A DNA stretch of 64,000 nt, taken from the NCBI RefSeq assembly GCF_003350925.1, contig NZ_KZ857174.1:1-64000 (forward strand). The letters run 5' to 3'. This DNA is from Dyella tabacisoli (GTDB lineage: Bacteria > Pseudomonadota > Gammaproteobacteria > Xanthomonadales > Rhodanobacteraceae). Shown in pieces: positions 34,290 through 43,340 of this stretch. Numbering within the stretch: the first letter of the stretch is position 1; every line of letters starts with the position of its first letter. The notes beneath the pieces were generated by a model. The model was not told where the DNA came from and searched no databases. It worked only from the letters and a program-made list of their open reading frames with translations. A program made the translations under genes and the position numbers.

Positions 34290-36317
34290 ATGAAACAAAT
34301 CCACAAGCCATTGGTAACAGCTTTGCTGGTTGCGCTAAGTTGGCCGGCTCTGGCCAGCGACACTGCGAATACCGGTGGTGCATTCATCGGACTGGGTTAT
34401 CTACCCGGCGGCGACCCTGGATCACAAGGGAGCAACGCTATGAGTACAGCGGTGGGCATTTCGGCGAACGGTTTGGTAGTTGTAGGAGCAAGCACAAGCC
34501 AGTGGGGCCGTAAAGCTTATCGTTGGACCGCCACCAGTGGCATGCAAACCCTAAGCACAGATAGTCAATCCACCTATGCAACGGGTGTTTCAGCAGACGG
34601 CTCAACCGTCATAGGCGCCGCACCCCATGTGGCGTTTAAGTATTTTAACTTTTCAGCCTGGCGCTGGACCGCTGCGACCGGAATGATGGACTTGGGGCAT
34701 CTGTCTAATACGTTGACCACTATTCCCATCGCCGTCTCTGGCGACGGCTCAGTAGTGGTCGGATCAAGCGGCCCTCAGGCTTTCCGCTGGACACAGGCTA
34801 CTGGCATGGTGGGTTTGGGGTTCCTGAGCGGCTATGACTATAGCGATGCACAATGGGTGTCGTCTGATGGCTCGGTAGTGATCGGAAGGTATAGTAATTC
34901 GCTCGATAAATCCTATGTATATCGATGGACCCAAGCCACCGGCATGGTTAGCCTGGGGAGTTCGATTACCAACGTTGCGGCCGCATCTGCCGACGGTTCA
35001 GTGATCGTTGGAACAATGCCTGCCAACGGTGCCAACAGCCAAGCCTTTCGTTGGACGCAGTCCGGTGGCGTAGTCGCATTGGGCGTCCCTGCAGGCTTTC
35101 TTAGTAGCAGGCCTGTGGGCATTTCGGCCGATGGAACCGTGGTGGTCGGTCAAAGTGTATCGCTGAGCGCGGAACAAGCTTTTCGCTGGTCGGCTGTGAC
35201 GGGGATGCAGTCCGTAGCAGCATGGCTTGCCAACGCGAGTGTATCAGTGCCTAGCAACGTGACCTTGACCTCTGCAAATGCCGCCAATCGGGACGGTACT
35301 GTACTGGTCGGGGACAGCGCCGTGGTCAATAGCAACGGCGAGGGCTGGCTGGCACGCGTAGGCCCTGTGGGCAGTGGTCTGCTGACTGACATTGGGGCGT
35401 TCAATGCTGGTTTGGTCGAAGCCAATAGTCAGGCGATCCGCGGCGTAACGGATCTGTCCAACCTCGCCGTATTCGGTGTGCATCATCGCTCGCTGCTGGA
35501 TAGCGGACAGGTCCGTGCGCAAAATGGCGCTTGCGCCTGGGCTGCTGTGGACGCGGCACATTACGACGAATCGAATACTCGCGCCGAATTGGCTGAGGTC
35601 GGCGCGTGCAAGGATTTCGGTTCGACCCGCATCGGCTTGGGCTTCGGCAAGGCTCAGGCCCGCCAAGATTGGAGTCTGGGTGGTAAAGGCCAGTACGACG
35701 GCCATTACTTGGTGGCGGAGGTGGCAAGTCAGCTCAGCGGGGCGATCGAAGGCAGTCTGCTGGGTTATCGCGGTGACTTTAATGTCGACACGCGCCGCAA
35801 CTACATGAACGGAGCCAATGTAGATTCATCGCGCGCCCATACCGATGCTACAGCCACCGCCGTGCGCGCACGGTTGGACTGGAACAACGCTGCGCAATGG
35901 GGTCAAGTGAGTTTTTCGCCCTATGCCGTCTATAACTGGACCAAGACTAAGCTCGATGCCTACACCGAAACCGGCGGTGGTTTTCCGGCACTGTTTAACG
36001 GCTCCAGTTGGATCACCAGCGAGGCGAGGGTTGGCGCTGCGGGCAAGCTGGCGTTGTCCTCTTCCACTGGCTTGCGGGTGGCGCTCGAAGCAGTGCATCG
36101 TTTCAAGGGTGAAACGAACGAGATCAAAGGGCAGGTGATAGATCTGTTCGGCTTCAGTGTGCCAGGCCAGAAGCTCAAGCGTAACTGGGCGCGTGCGCTG
36201 GTAGATATTGACTATCGCGTGACTTACGCCTCGGTCATTACGCTCGGCGCCAACGGCGCGTCGTCCGGTGGCGACGCAAGCTGGGGGGTGTCCGCGCAGT
36301 ACCGCATGTCGTTCTAA
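34290..36317 (+). CDS. Autotransporter with HAF-type extracellular repeats
   Basis: The 675-residue protein has a signal peptide (1-22, ALASD) and about seven HAF-like repeats of roughly 45 residues built around AFRWTQATGMVGLG and SADGSVVVG (about residues 30-340). A linker follows, then a C-terminal autotransporter beta-barrel (about 395-675) that ends in the outer-membrane signal YRMSF. CAAGGAGGGG just before the ATG is a strong ribosome binding site. The repeats probably form a beta-propeller-like surface passenger. The leader is AT-richer than flanking DNA. No passenger protease or cytolysin domain is visible; adhesion is a guess. Confidence 0.85.
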   Translation: MKQIHKPLVTALLVALSWPALASDTANTGGAFIGLGYLPGGDPGSQGSNAMSTAVGISANGLVVVGASTSQWGRKAYRWTATSGMQTLSTDSQSTYATGVSADGSTVIGAAPHVAFKYFNFSAWRWTAATGMMDLGHLSNTLTTIPIAVSGDGSVVVGSSGPQAFRWTQATGMVGLGFLSGYDYSDAQWVSSDGSVVIGRYSNSLDKSYVYRWTQATGMVSLGSSITNVAAASADGSVIVGTMPANGANSQAFRWTQSGGVVALGVPAGFLSSRPVGISADGTVVVGQSVSLSAEQAFRWSAVTGMQSVAAWLANASVSVPSNVTLTSANAANRDGTVLVGDSAVVNSNGEGWLARVGPVGSGLLTDIGAFNAGLVEANSQAIRGVTDLSNLAVFGVHHRSLLDSGQVRAQNGACAWAAVDAAHYDESNTRAELAEVGACKDFGSTRIGLGFGKAQARQDWSLGGKGQYDGHYLVAEVASQLSGAIEGSLLGYRGDFNVDTRRNYMNGANVDSSRAHTDATATAVRARLDWNNAAQWGQVSFSPYAVYNWTKTKLDAYTETGGGFPALFNGSSWITSEARVGAAGKLALSSSTGLRVALEAVHRFKGETNEIKGQVIDLFGFSVPGQKLKRNWARALVDIDYRVTYASVITLGANGASSGGDASWGVSAQYRMSF

Positions 36318-36400
36318 CCAAGCGAAGCGTTGGTTTCAATCGACAAAGCAAATAAGAGTCAGAGCCAAATGAATATGGCTCTGATCTCTTCTGAGTCTTT
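36316..36400 (+). terminator. Tandem terminator-like hairpins after the autotransporter gene
   Basis: AACCAA (36316-36321) pairs with TTGGTT (36330-36335) overlapping the stop. TCAGAGCCA (36359-36367) pairs with TGGCTCTGA (36376-36384), followed by a T-rich stretch to 36400. The second is the better terminator and lies between convergent genes. Confidence 0.65.
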
Positions 36401-36423
36401 TTGAATGGCGCGGCCGCTTTGCA

Positions 36424-37452
36424 CTATTGCCCCTGCTCATCCGGCGACTGCACGATATAGCCGTCGGCCTTGAGCTTGGCCAATAGACCATCGGGCGCGA
36501 GTGCCTGCTCCACCGGCAGCAAGGCGAAGGTCTGCGCGTTGCGCATAAGTGCGTACTGGGCGGCGGACAGCCAGGCAGCGTCGATGCGTTCGGGCAGATC
36601 GTGCAGGCCCAGTTGTTGTGAGAAGTCGGCGTTGACCACGGCGACGATGCAGGACTTGTACCGGCTGCCCAGCGACAGGCTGCGCAATGTCGCCATATCG
36701 CCCTTGGCCCATGCGTCGGCGCGTGTTGTGAACGCGCCCAGGTCGTGCTCGATGGTATCCATGGTCTGGTTGAAGCAGCTAATGTCGTCCAGGTTGGTTT
36801 GCTTGAGGGCATCCGCCGTGCTGTGAGAACGCTCGACCACCATCTGGTATATGACCGGCGTTCGCTTGACGTGGTGTTTCCTGGCCAGTTTCAACACGGT
36901 CTGGCTCACCTCGCTGGTAGGGGTCAGGCCGGCTGAATCAAGCGCCTTGTCGTATAGCTTTATCGCGACGAGCATCGGCCGCCAATACTCTATGCCGCGG
37001 TCGTTGCCGATGTACTGCTGTTTGAGTGCCTGCCAGCGCGCAAACATTTCCTGCGGGAGCACTTGCTGCAGGTTGGCGCCATCCGGGTTTTTGCGCGCGC
37101 TGTACACGGAGGGTTGCAGGGCTAGCTGATTGAAAAGGCGTTCATCCATTTTCAATTCGGCGGTGGGCGGTTCGAGCAACTCCTGCGATTGCGAGATGAC
37201 CTGCTCAACCTGTGCCGATTGCCATTGGATATGTCTGGGCAGGGGGGTCAGCGTGCCGAGTACCCACAGCACATGATCGCCCTTGCTCACTTTCCATAAG
37301 CCCGGACCGGGTTGCGGGCCGGTAACCGTGACTGTCTGCAGTTTGATAGCGTCCGCAGGGGCTAGCGGCCTGGTTGGGCTGGTGGCGGACTGTGCCCTTA
37401 CCGGCATGGCCAAAGCCATGGCGCATAGGCAGGTTGCAATCTTCCCGTGCAT
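36424..37452 (-). CDS. TraB/GumN family protein
   Basis: The 342-residue product has a signal peptide (1-21, MPVRAQ) and the TraB/GumN domain opening with GLWKVSKGDHVLWVLGTL, with the family's conserved PERID element late (HDLPERIDAAWL). Members are diverse, often secreted, and of unclear function, some related to heme-binding or erythromycin-esterase-like folds. The ATG at 37452 begins the signal peptide and has GGGGGAG upstream. An upstream start at 37497 would place a charged tail before the signal. It converges on the autotransporter gene. Confidence 0.82.
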   Translation of the reverse strand: MHGKIATCLCAMALAMPVRAQSATSPTRPLAPADAIKLQTVTVTGPQPGPGLWKVSKGDHVLWVLGTLTPLPRHIQWQSAQVEQVISQSQELLEPPTAELKMDERLFNQLALQPSVYSARKNPDGANLQQVLPQEMFARWQALKQQYIGNDRGIEYWRPMLVAIKLYDKALDSAGLTPTSEVSQTVLKLARKHHVKRTPVIYQMVVERSHSTADALKQTNLDDISCFNQTMDTIEHDLGAFTTRADAWAKGDMATLRSLSLGSRYKSCIVAVVNADFSQQLGLHDLPERIDAAWLSAAQYALMRNAQTFALLPVEQALAPDGLLAKLKADGYIVQSPDEQGQ

Positions 37453-37550
37453 CCGTGTGCTCCCCCGTGCGTGATGATGCAATATTGCATGATTCACGTG
37501 CTTGTCGCGTGGTGTTCGATCGGTAATCTCAAACCAGGCAGGGGGATGCT

Positions 37551-37928
37551 ATGAGTTACAACCCGTATGACGCGCCGAGGGCAGATGTATTGGCGCCCGT
37601 GCTAAACGACGTCAGTGTTGAGCAGACCGCCAGCGGTCAGAAGCTGGTTATCTACGCCATTCTTACCTACTTCGCCGCCGCGGCCATAAAAGCAAACCTG
37701 GGAGCGATCGGCTGGTTAATTGCCCTGTGTGCGCTTGCCATGGGTTTGGTTGGGGTATTTCGTCTTAGCGCAGGCATGGGTTATTCCATGGCAACCAAGG
37801 TCATTCTTACCGTCTTGATGTTCGTCCCGCTGGTGAGCTTGATCGTTTTACTGGTTTTGAATGCCAAGGGGACAAACAAGCTTCGCGCGGCTGGCTATCG
37901 GGTGGGCTTGTTGGGGGCGTCTCGCTGA
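37551..37928 (+). CDS. Small hypothetical membrane protein
   Basis: The 125-residue product begins MSYNPYDAPRADV, an N-terminal pattern seen in many small membrane proteins of this lineage, and has three hydrophobic segments (about 30-48, 52-72 and 84-106). No enzymatic motif is visible. AGGGGG lies about eight bases before the ATG. It stands 98 bases from the divergent TraB/GumN gene and 57 bases before the cyclase gene, with which it may be cotranscribed. Function unknown. Confidence 0.7.
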   Translation: MSYNPYDAPRADVLAPVLNDVSVEQTASGQKLVIYAILTYFAAAAIKANLGAIGWLIALCALAMGLVGVFRLSAGMGYSMATKVILTVLMFVPLVSLIVLLVLNAKGTNKLRAAGYRVGLLGASR

Positions 37929-37985
37929 GCCGGCTTATGGTCGGGTTCGAGCCATCTATCTAAGCGCCTGTTGAAAGGACATTGC

Positions 37986-38891
37986 ATGACCGAAAAGCGC
38001 GTCTGTTTCGATTTCGAGATCGAGTTCTCCAATGGCGGCGGGATTCAGGGTCAGGGTTTCAGGCTCGATATCGACGGTAGCGATATCGCTGACCAAGCGC
38101 TCGCTGCGACTATCGTTCGCGATCTGCGGTTATTGATGGTCGGTGAAGTACGCATTCTCAATAAACGGATCGTCGATGAGCAGCATAAACGCGGCGAGCT
38201 TGAGGGCACCGTCGTTCGGCAAACCACGGGTACGCGTTTTGTCGATCTCAGCCATGTCATCGAAAGCGGCATGGTGACCTATAAAGGCTTGCCGGCGCCG
38301 CTGGTGTGCGATCACCTGTCGCGTATCCAGTCGCGCCATATGTATGCGCCGGGCACAGAGTTCCAGATCGGCCGCATAGAGATGGTCGGTAACACCGGTA
38401 CCTATATCGACACCCCTTATCATCGCTATGCCGATGGTTATGATCTCACCGGCCTTTCGCTTGAGCAGATTTCTGATGTGCCTGGCCTGGTCGTGCGCGT
38501 CGTCGGCATGAAGGGACGGTCGATCGATTGGGCGAATTTTGCGGCGGTCGAGGTGCGCGGGCGTGCCGTGTTTGTTCATACGGGGTGGGATGCGCATTGG
38601 CGAACGGACGGCTATTTTGAAGGGCATCCGTTTCTGACCAAGGCGGCGGCGGAATATCTGCGCGATCAGGGCGCCTCGCTCGTCGGTATCGATTCGATGA
38701 ACATCGACGATACATCGGACGGCGCGCGCCCGGTTCATACCACCTTGCTCGCGGCCGGTATCCCTATTGTCGAACACCTGACCAACCTTGCCGCGCTGCC
38801 GGTCGATGGGTTTCGCTTCTCGGCGGTACCGCCAAAAATCGCCGCCATGGGGACGTTCCCTGTCCGTGCACATGCCCGGTTAGACGTCTAA
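37986..38891 (+). CDS. Cyclase-family (kynurenine formamidase-like) protein with an extra N-terminal domain
   Basis: Residues 82-301 form the cyclase fold: FVDLSHVIESGMVTYKGLPAP, then NTGTYIDTPYH at 136-146, and VFVHTGWD near 197. In the usual HxGTHxDxPxH metal motif the first two His are Asn136 and Tyr140, while Asp142 and His146 remain, so metal use may differ. Residues 1-80 form an additional domain I do not recognise. AAGGA upstream supports the ATG at 37986. It may hydrolyse an amide or cyclise a small molecule; the substrate is unknown. Confidence 0.78.
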   Translation: MTEKRVCFDFEIEFSNGGGIQGQGFRLDIDGSDIADQALAATIVRDLRLLMVGEVRILNKRIVDEQHKRGELEGTVVRQTTGTRFVDLSHVIESGMVTYKGLPAPLVCDHLSRIQSRHMYAPGTEFQIGRIEMVGNTGTYIDTPYHRYADGYDLTGLSLEQISDVPGLVVRVVGMKGRSIDWANFAAVEVRGRAVFVHTGWDAHWRTDGYFEGHPFLTKAAAEYLRDQGASLVGIDSMNIDDTSDGARPVHTTLLAAGIPIVEHLTNLAALPVDGFRFSAVPPKIAAMGTFPVRAHARLDV

Positions 38892-39116
38892 AAATCAGCG
38901 TAATGACATGTTTTTGACGGATCGCTAACCCTAAGGGTGCTGCAATCTAAGAAAGTGACAAGCCATCACTCGCAGGTATCGCCGGGTGCGCGCATTCGTC
39001 TTCATTACGTTGCATTAACTCCCAGGGTTCGGGCTTTGCAGTAACGCCCTAGGCTTCGGTTCTGTAACGCCCGGCGTAAAATCTCCTGGCAAAGAAGGCA
39101 ATGAAGGAGGGCGCCT

Positions 39117-39362
39117 ATGCAAGCCGAACCAAAGTACTGGTTTCCAGCCAAGCGCTATGGCTGGGGGTGGGGGCCACCCTCGGTGTGGCAAGGCTGGATC
39201 GTTTTTATCTTCTTCGGGGCTCTTCAGGTGGGCGGGGGTGTTTTCTTGTTGCCGCTCCATCCCGGTGCCTTCCTGGCGTATTCAGGTGTGCTTTGTTCGG
39301 TGCTTGTCGCGGTGTGCTGGCTCAAGGGAGAGCCCCCGCGTTGGCGCTGGGGAGATCAATGA
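39117..39362 (+). CDS. Small hypothetical membrane protein
   Basis: The 81-residue product has a Trp- and Gly-rich start (YGWGWGPPSVWQGW) and two hydrophobic segments (about residues 26-45 and 50-68). GAAGGAGGG seven bases before the ATG is a near-perfect ribosome binding site and makes expression likely. I recognise no named family. It is a lone gene between two gaps. Function unknown. Confidence 0.7.
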   Translation: MQAEPKYWFPAKRYGWGWGPPSVWQGWIVFIFFGALQVGGGVFLLPLHPGAFLAYSGVLCSVLVAVCWLKGEPPRWRWGDQ

Positions 39363-39749
39363 AGGGGCCGCTTCAGCGAATTGACAGCTTTGGTGGTCGG
39401 ATAAAACGCAAAATCATACGTTTTACCCGCTTAAATACGGCCCCGTTGGTCAATGGCTTGCAAGGGTTGGCAAAGCAGTAGCGGAGAAGTGTGAATCAGT
39501 GGAAACCTTGCCATTTATGGGCTTAATCGGTGCGGAACGAGTAAGGGCGACGCCGGACACGGGTCTTATCCACCTCAATCCCCCCGGCTTGGCTGTTCAG
39601 GGAGCATTTTCCGTAATCGATTTCATGCCTGTTTTTAATGGTTTACGTAGGTGTTTCGCTCGATTCACTTCGCACAGAATTCATCTCCGCTGATGCTACC
39701 TTTAGCAAGTCGGCGCTTGTGTCGCTGACTTAAACAAGGGGATTGCGTC
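39363..39749 (+). other. 387-base gap without a convincing gene
   Basis: A perfect -35-like TTGACA lies at 39381-39386, with a weak TAAAAC 15 bases on. An inverted repeat AAAACG (39403-39408) / CGTTTT (39419-39424) follows. A 64-codon open frame at 39499-39693 lacks a ribosome binding site and family resemblance. Nothing else stands out. Confidence 0.4.
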
Positions 39750-40232
39750 ATGTTCCATCTATCGCAAGGGTTTATTTCGCGCCGTGCAGCTCTGGCTGGT
39801 TTGTTGGCCATCGGTTTGTCGGTTTCGGCAGTCGCGGCGCAGTCGCCGCAGGCCAGTGGTTTGGGCCAGTCTTGGCCAAACGCCCGTGACGTTAGCGCCA
39901 GCCCAAACTGGCATGTTTATGTGTTCGAGCGTGATGGTGTCCGTTATGTCCAGGTCAATGACCTCAACGGCACCGTGCGTGGTGCTTTTGCCACGGCCCA
40001 AGGCCAGTATCTGGTATTGCCGGTTGGCACGGATGCTCAGCTCATCGGTACGCCGCAACGGCCGCTTACCATGATTAAGCCGGCGCCGAGCGAGACGGTT
40101 TATCGGGATGCCTCAGTGCAAGTGCTGCTGACGCCGCAAGCTAATGGCGGAGTGCTGTTGAGGGTATTTGATACCGCGACCTGCACCGACCCTTACAACT
40201 GCGGCAATGTGATGCATTTGTTGGGGCATTGA
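39750..40232 (+). CDS. Secreted hypothetical protein
   Basis: The 160-residue product has a basic start and a signal peptide (about residues 1-30, with an RRAALAGLLAIGLS core and SAVAAQ cleavage region). The mature part has no known domain; two late cysteines (ATCTDPYNCGN) could form a disulfide. The twin arginine at residues 11-12 lacks the full Tat consensus. AAGGGGA upstream supports the ATG. It converges on the MASE1 sensor gene. Function unknown. Confidence 0.68.
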   Translation: MFHLSQGFISRRAALAGLLAIGLSVSAVAAQSPQASGLGQSWPNARDVSASPNWHVYVFERDGVRYVQVNDLNGTVRGAFATAQGQYLVLPVGTDAQLIGTPQRPLTMIKPAPSETVYRDASVQVLLTPQANGGVLLRVFDTATCTDPYNCGNVMHLLGH

Positions 40233-40280
40233 TCGCACACGCAGCTTCTTCAGCAAATCTGAGATGGGCAGCGAGCGGGT

Positions 40281-41963
40281 TTAGTGAACGGTGAGCCGGG
40301 GCGTGGCAGCGAAGGTTGCTGTCCGCTCTAGCTCTGCCGCGTCGTGCAGCAGCATCGTCACCCGAATACCTTTAGGCGTAGACAGCATGTGCAGGTCGCC
40401 GCCGTAGATTCGTGCGTGATCGCGAATGGCGTTTAACCCGAGGCCGCTGGCGCCTAACCGAGGCGCCAATTGTTCGGGGTCCACGTTCTGGATTGAGCTG
40501 ACGCCCGTGCCCTCCAGCCGCAATACCGCCCAGCGGCGACCTTGGATCTCGCCGCCGCGCAGATATAGGCGTACTTGCTCAAATGAGCCCTGGGCGAAGA
40601 GATACACAACAGCTTCGCAGGCCAGCCGATATAGCGCGGTATGCACGCTCGACGAGAGCTGGCTTAGACCGCGTCCTTGTATCTCGCACTGATAAGTGAC
40701 ACGAGCATCGTCCAGTGCCTGTGCCATGGCGCCATCGCGCAGGCCCGCAAGCAGCCCGCGATCGCGCCAGGCGCGCGGATACAGGCCGTCGGCTAAACGA
40801 TGCACTTGGTGCTGGGTTACAGCGACTTGCCGGTAGTAGCTGTGCTCTTCGGCGGGAGGTAGCAAGTGGCGCAGCCTGTTGAGCAGACGGCCATGCATCT
40901 GCTGCATCGCGCCGCTGATCTGCTCCAGGGCATACGCGGTTTGGCGCATGCGTAATTCACCGAGGTACAGCCCTTGCTGGGCGAGATACAGCGCTTGCTG
41001 GCCATCGACCTGACCGCGCTGCTCCTGTTTGTTTTGTATGGTGATGCGTGCGCCAAGCATCAGTAACGACGTCGCAGCGAATGCCATAAATGCTTGCGGC
41101 TGTAGCACTTCGAGGGTTGCCATCGTTGGAAACGACAAGCAGATGCAGGTGCAGGCAGCTCCGCCGCCTAGAGCGGCGCCGCGCCAGCCATGCTTCAACG
41201 TCAGCCATGCCACGGGCAAGAACATCGCCATCCGCGCGATCTGCGAAGTGTCGCCCGTTGCTTTGGTATTCAACCAGGTCAGCAAGGCCAGCGTGGGCAG
41301 TAAGAGCACCATGCCGTCGAGCATGACGTGACTATCCCCGACGCGAGAAAGCATATTGCGCAGAGATCCGGCACGTAATTCAAATGTGGCCATCACGACC
41401 AGCGGCACGATGGTCAACGCACCTAGATAATTACCAAAGAAGTAGCCGAGGGCGTGCATGGGTAGCACGACGAACGGAGGTTTTCCGGGCGCGAGGTGAG
41501 CCGTAGTCAGCGCGATAAAACCATAGGTCGCACAGACCAATGAAACCAATAATGTGCAAAGCAGCAGTGAGCTGATACTGACAAGCTGTTGAGATGGAAA
41601 GACTGCCATATGGCGGCGGAACCACCACACGATAGGCATGGCCAAGACGATCACCGGCAACGATTGCAGCACAACCCAGGTGAGGCCGAAATCATCAAGG
41701 CACTCATAGCTTGAATAGGTTCGGGATAAACATTCACCCAGCGCCAAGGCAGGCCAATAGCGATAAGGGACAAAAAGCAGGCAACTAAGTCGCAGCCCGG
41801 CTGGGAGCAGCCATTGCACATTGGATATGTCGCGCAAGAGCGTATAGCTCACCGCATAAGCGATGACCACGGCGACATGGCGCAGCCAAACATGCTCCCC
41901 CTTTGCTCTTTGCATATCCCCATACCCCTTAGGCTTGGACGTCGCGCCCCGACTGATAGTCAT
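40281..41963 (-). CDS. Orphan MASE1-domain sensor with a degenerate histidine kinase module
   Basis: The first about 310 residues form a MASE1-like sensor with eight or so membrane segments (including WLLPAGLRLSCLLFVPYRYWPALALGE). A helical linker follows, and the last about 100 residues look like a GHKL ATPase with GASGLGLNAIRDHARIYGG. No H-box with phospho-accepting His and no clear N-box are visible, so kinase activity is doubtful. No response regulator is adjacent. ATG at 41963 is used; 41915 (MQRAKGE) with GGGGAT upstream is an alternative. Confidence 0.72.
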   Translation of the reverse strand: MTISRGATSKPKGYGDMQRAKGEHVWLRHVAVVIAYAVSYTLLRDISNVQWLLPAGLRLSCLLFVPYRYWPALALGECLSRTYSSYECLDDFGLTWVVLQSLPVIVLAMPIVWWFRRHMAVFPSQQLVSISSLLLCTLLVSLVCATYGFIALTTAHLAPGKPPFVVLPMHALGYFFGNYLGALTIVPLVVMATFELRAGSLRNMLSRVGDSHVMLDGMVLLLPTLALLTWLNTKATGDTSQIARMAMFLPVAWLTLKHGWRGAALGGGAACTCICLSFPTMATLEVLQPQAFMAFAATSLLMLGARITIQNKQEQRGQVDGQQALYLAQQGLYLGELRMRQTAYALEQISGAMQQMHGRLLNRLRHLLPPAEEHSYYRQVAVTQHQVHRLADGLYPRAWRDRGLLAGLRDGAMAQALDDARVTYQCEIQGRGLSQLSSSVHTALYRLACEAVVYLFAQGSFEQVRLYLRGGEIQGRRWAVLRLEGTGVSSIQNVDPEQLAPRLGASGLGLNAIRDHARIYGGDLHMLSTPKGIRVTMLLHDAAELERTATFAATPRLTVH

Positions 41964-42249
41964 CACGCAGGCATCCTAATGAATCGGACCTTTTCGGCAG
42001 TGAACTTGGCGTGAAGTCACCTCCGTATGCCAGCGGCTTAACTCCCCTAAGCCTGGCGCGGTAGACGCATAATAAGACCGATAAAGGCTACTGGGCGTGA
42101 AGGCCATCGTAGAAGTTCGGGCTAACGCGCGACTGAGGCGCCATTGTCCCCCTCTCGGCGCCGTCATCCAAGTACCCGGCCAGGCCAGGCTTTCCATTGG
42201 CCGCCGTACGCGCAACCATGCCGGCCTTGCCCCAAGTGATTTCCCCCGC

Positions 42250-42795
42250 ATGAGCCATTCAGACGACCCTTTTGACAACGAATATGAGAACAGCCCGGAT
42301 GACGAGGACGGTGATAACGGCTCGGTAGAAGCCTTGGTATGGCAATTGCTGGTGTTAATTAACCCAGGTGACGACGAGACGACCTTGCAGCAGTTTCTGG
42401 CTTACCGAGAGGCGGTGGCTAACGCCGATGAAGGCGAAATCGAGCCGGTTGAGGTGATTGGCCAGGTGGTCGACTGGCGGTCCGGTTTTTATGTTGACTG
42501 GAAGGACACCCCCTCGCTGGTGCAGGTGCTGGACGAGTTATCCGCGCGTTGGAATCTGTCGATCGACTGGAACGGCGACCCGGACGATGATGAGTTTTTT
42601 GATGGCCATGACGCTGTCTCGCTGCTGGCCATCGCCTATGACTGCCTTGCCGCGTTTGGCTACACGTTATGGCTGTGGGAAACCGGTGGCGACAGCTATG
42701 CCGGTTGGATGACGCTTAAGCGAGACGGTGAAGCACTGCGCGAATTGGCTATCGACCTGGGCATTCATCTACGCCTGGGCAGCGAGGCAGAATAA
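42250..42795 (+). CDS. Hypothetical acidic protein (possibly DUF6630)
   Basis: The 181-residue product is strongly acidic at its start (DDPFDNEYENSPDDEDGD) and contains VWQLLVLINPGDDETTLQQFLAYREAV and DWRSGFYVDWKDTPSLVQVLDELS, which I tentatively match to DUF6630 from memory. There is no signal peptide or membrane segment, so it is probably cytosolic. The frame is open from 42097 but codons before 42250 look like chance. It may be cotranscribed with the YciI gene 65 bases downstream. Function unknown. Confidence 0.68.
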   Translation: MSHSDDPFDNEYENSPDDEDGDNGSVEALVWQLLVLINPGDDETTLQQFLAYREAVANADEGEIEPVEVIGQVVDWRSGFYVDWKDTPSLVQVLDELSARWNLSIDWNGDPDDDEFFDGHDAVSLLAIAYDCLAAFGYTLWLWETGGDSYAGWMTLKRDGEALRELAIDLGIHLRLGSEAE

Positions 42796-42860
42796 GCATG
42801 ATATGCCCTTGTTTTTAGCTTGCAGGGGCGGTTGGCGTGATTGCAGCAAACGAGGACACC

Positions 42861-43238
42861 ATGAAATTTCTAATCATGATTTACACCGATGACACCCTGT
42901 TGAACGAGCTGCCCCCAGGCGAATTCGACAGCATGATGCGTGGCTGTTTTGCCCATGCCGATGAACTTCGCGCGGCAGGTTGCCTGCTTGATTCGCAGCA
43001 GCTCGATACACCAGCCAAGGCCAAGTCGCTGCGTGTACGCAATGAGCGCGTAACCATTGTCGATGGGCCGTTTACCGAGGCGAAAGAATGCCTGGGCGGT
43101 TTCAACCTGATCGAAGCTGAGAACATGGATGAGGCGGTGCGGATTGCGTCGGCTTTCCCGTGGACGCGCACCGGGTGTATCGAGATTCGTCCCGTACTCG
43201 ATTTGATGGATACGCGGCGCAGGGTAGGTGCGGTCTAG
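42861..43238 (+). CDS. YciI/DGPF-domain protein
   Basis: The 125-residue product has the DGPF signature VTIVDGPFTEAKECLGGF and the family ending WTRTGCIEIRPV, all within a single dimeric ferredoxin-like domain. Many relatives sit beside an extracytoplasmic sigma factor, but none is visible here. GAGG before the ATG at 42861 supports this start over one 24 bases upstream. Its biochemical role is unknown. Confidence 0.85.
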   Translation: MKFLIMIYTDDTLLNELPPGEFDSMMRGCFAHADELRAAGCLLDSQQLDTPAKAKSLRVRNERVTIVDGPFTEAKECLGGFNLIEAENMDEAVRIASAFPWTRTGCIEIRPVLDLMDTRRRVGAV

Positions 43239-43283
43239 GCACGCCGTTTTACCCCTCCCCAGCGGCAGCCAGAGGCAAGCTTT

Positions 43284-43324
43284 TGCTCCTCCCCCTGCGC
43301 CCTAGGGGGAGGTTGGGAGGGGGT
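43284..43324 (+). repeat. C-rich hairpin element, forward copy
   Basis: CCTCCCCCT (43288-43296) pairs with AGGGGGAGG (43304-43312). It is preceded by AAGCTTTTGC and followed by TTGGGAGGGGGT, the same frame seen at 50061-50106. It lies between the convergent YciI and META genes and could act as a terminator. Confidence 0.7.
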
Positions 43325-43340
43325 TAGGCCTTGCGTAGGC

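Noticed and set aside
39499-39693. Short frame between two hypothetical genes
   Set aside because: No ribosome binding site, no similarity and atypical composition; not counted as a gene.
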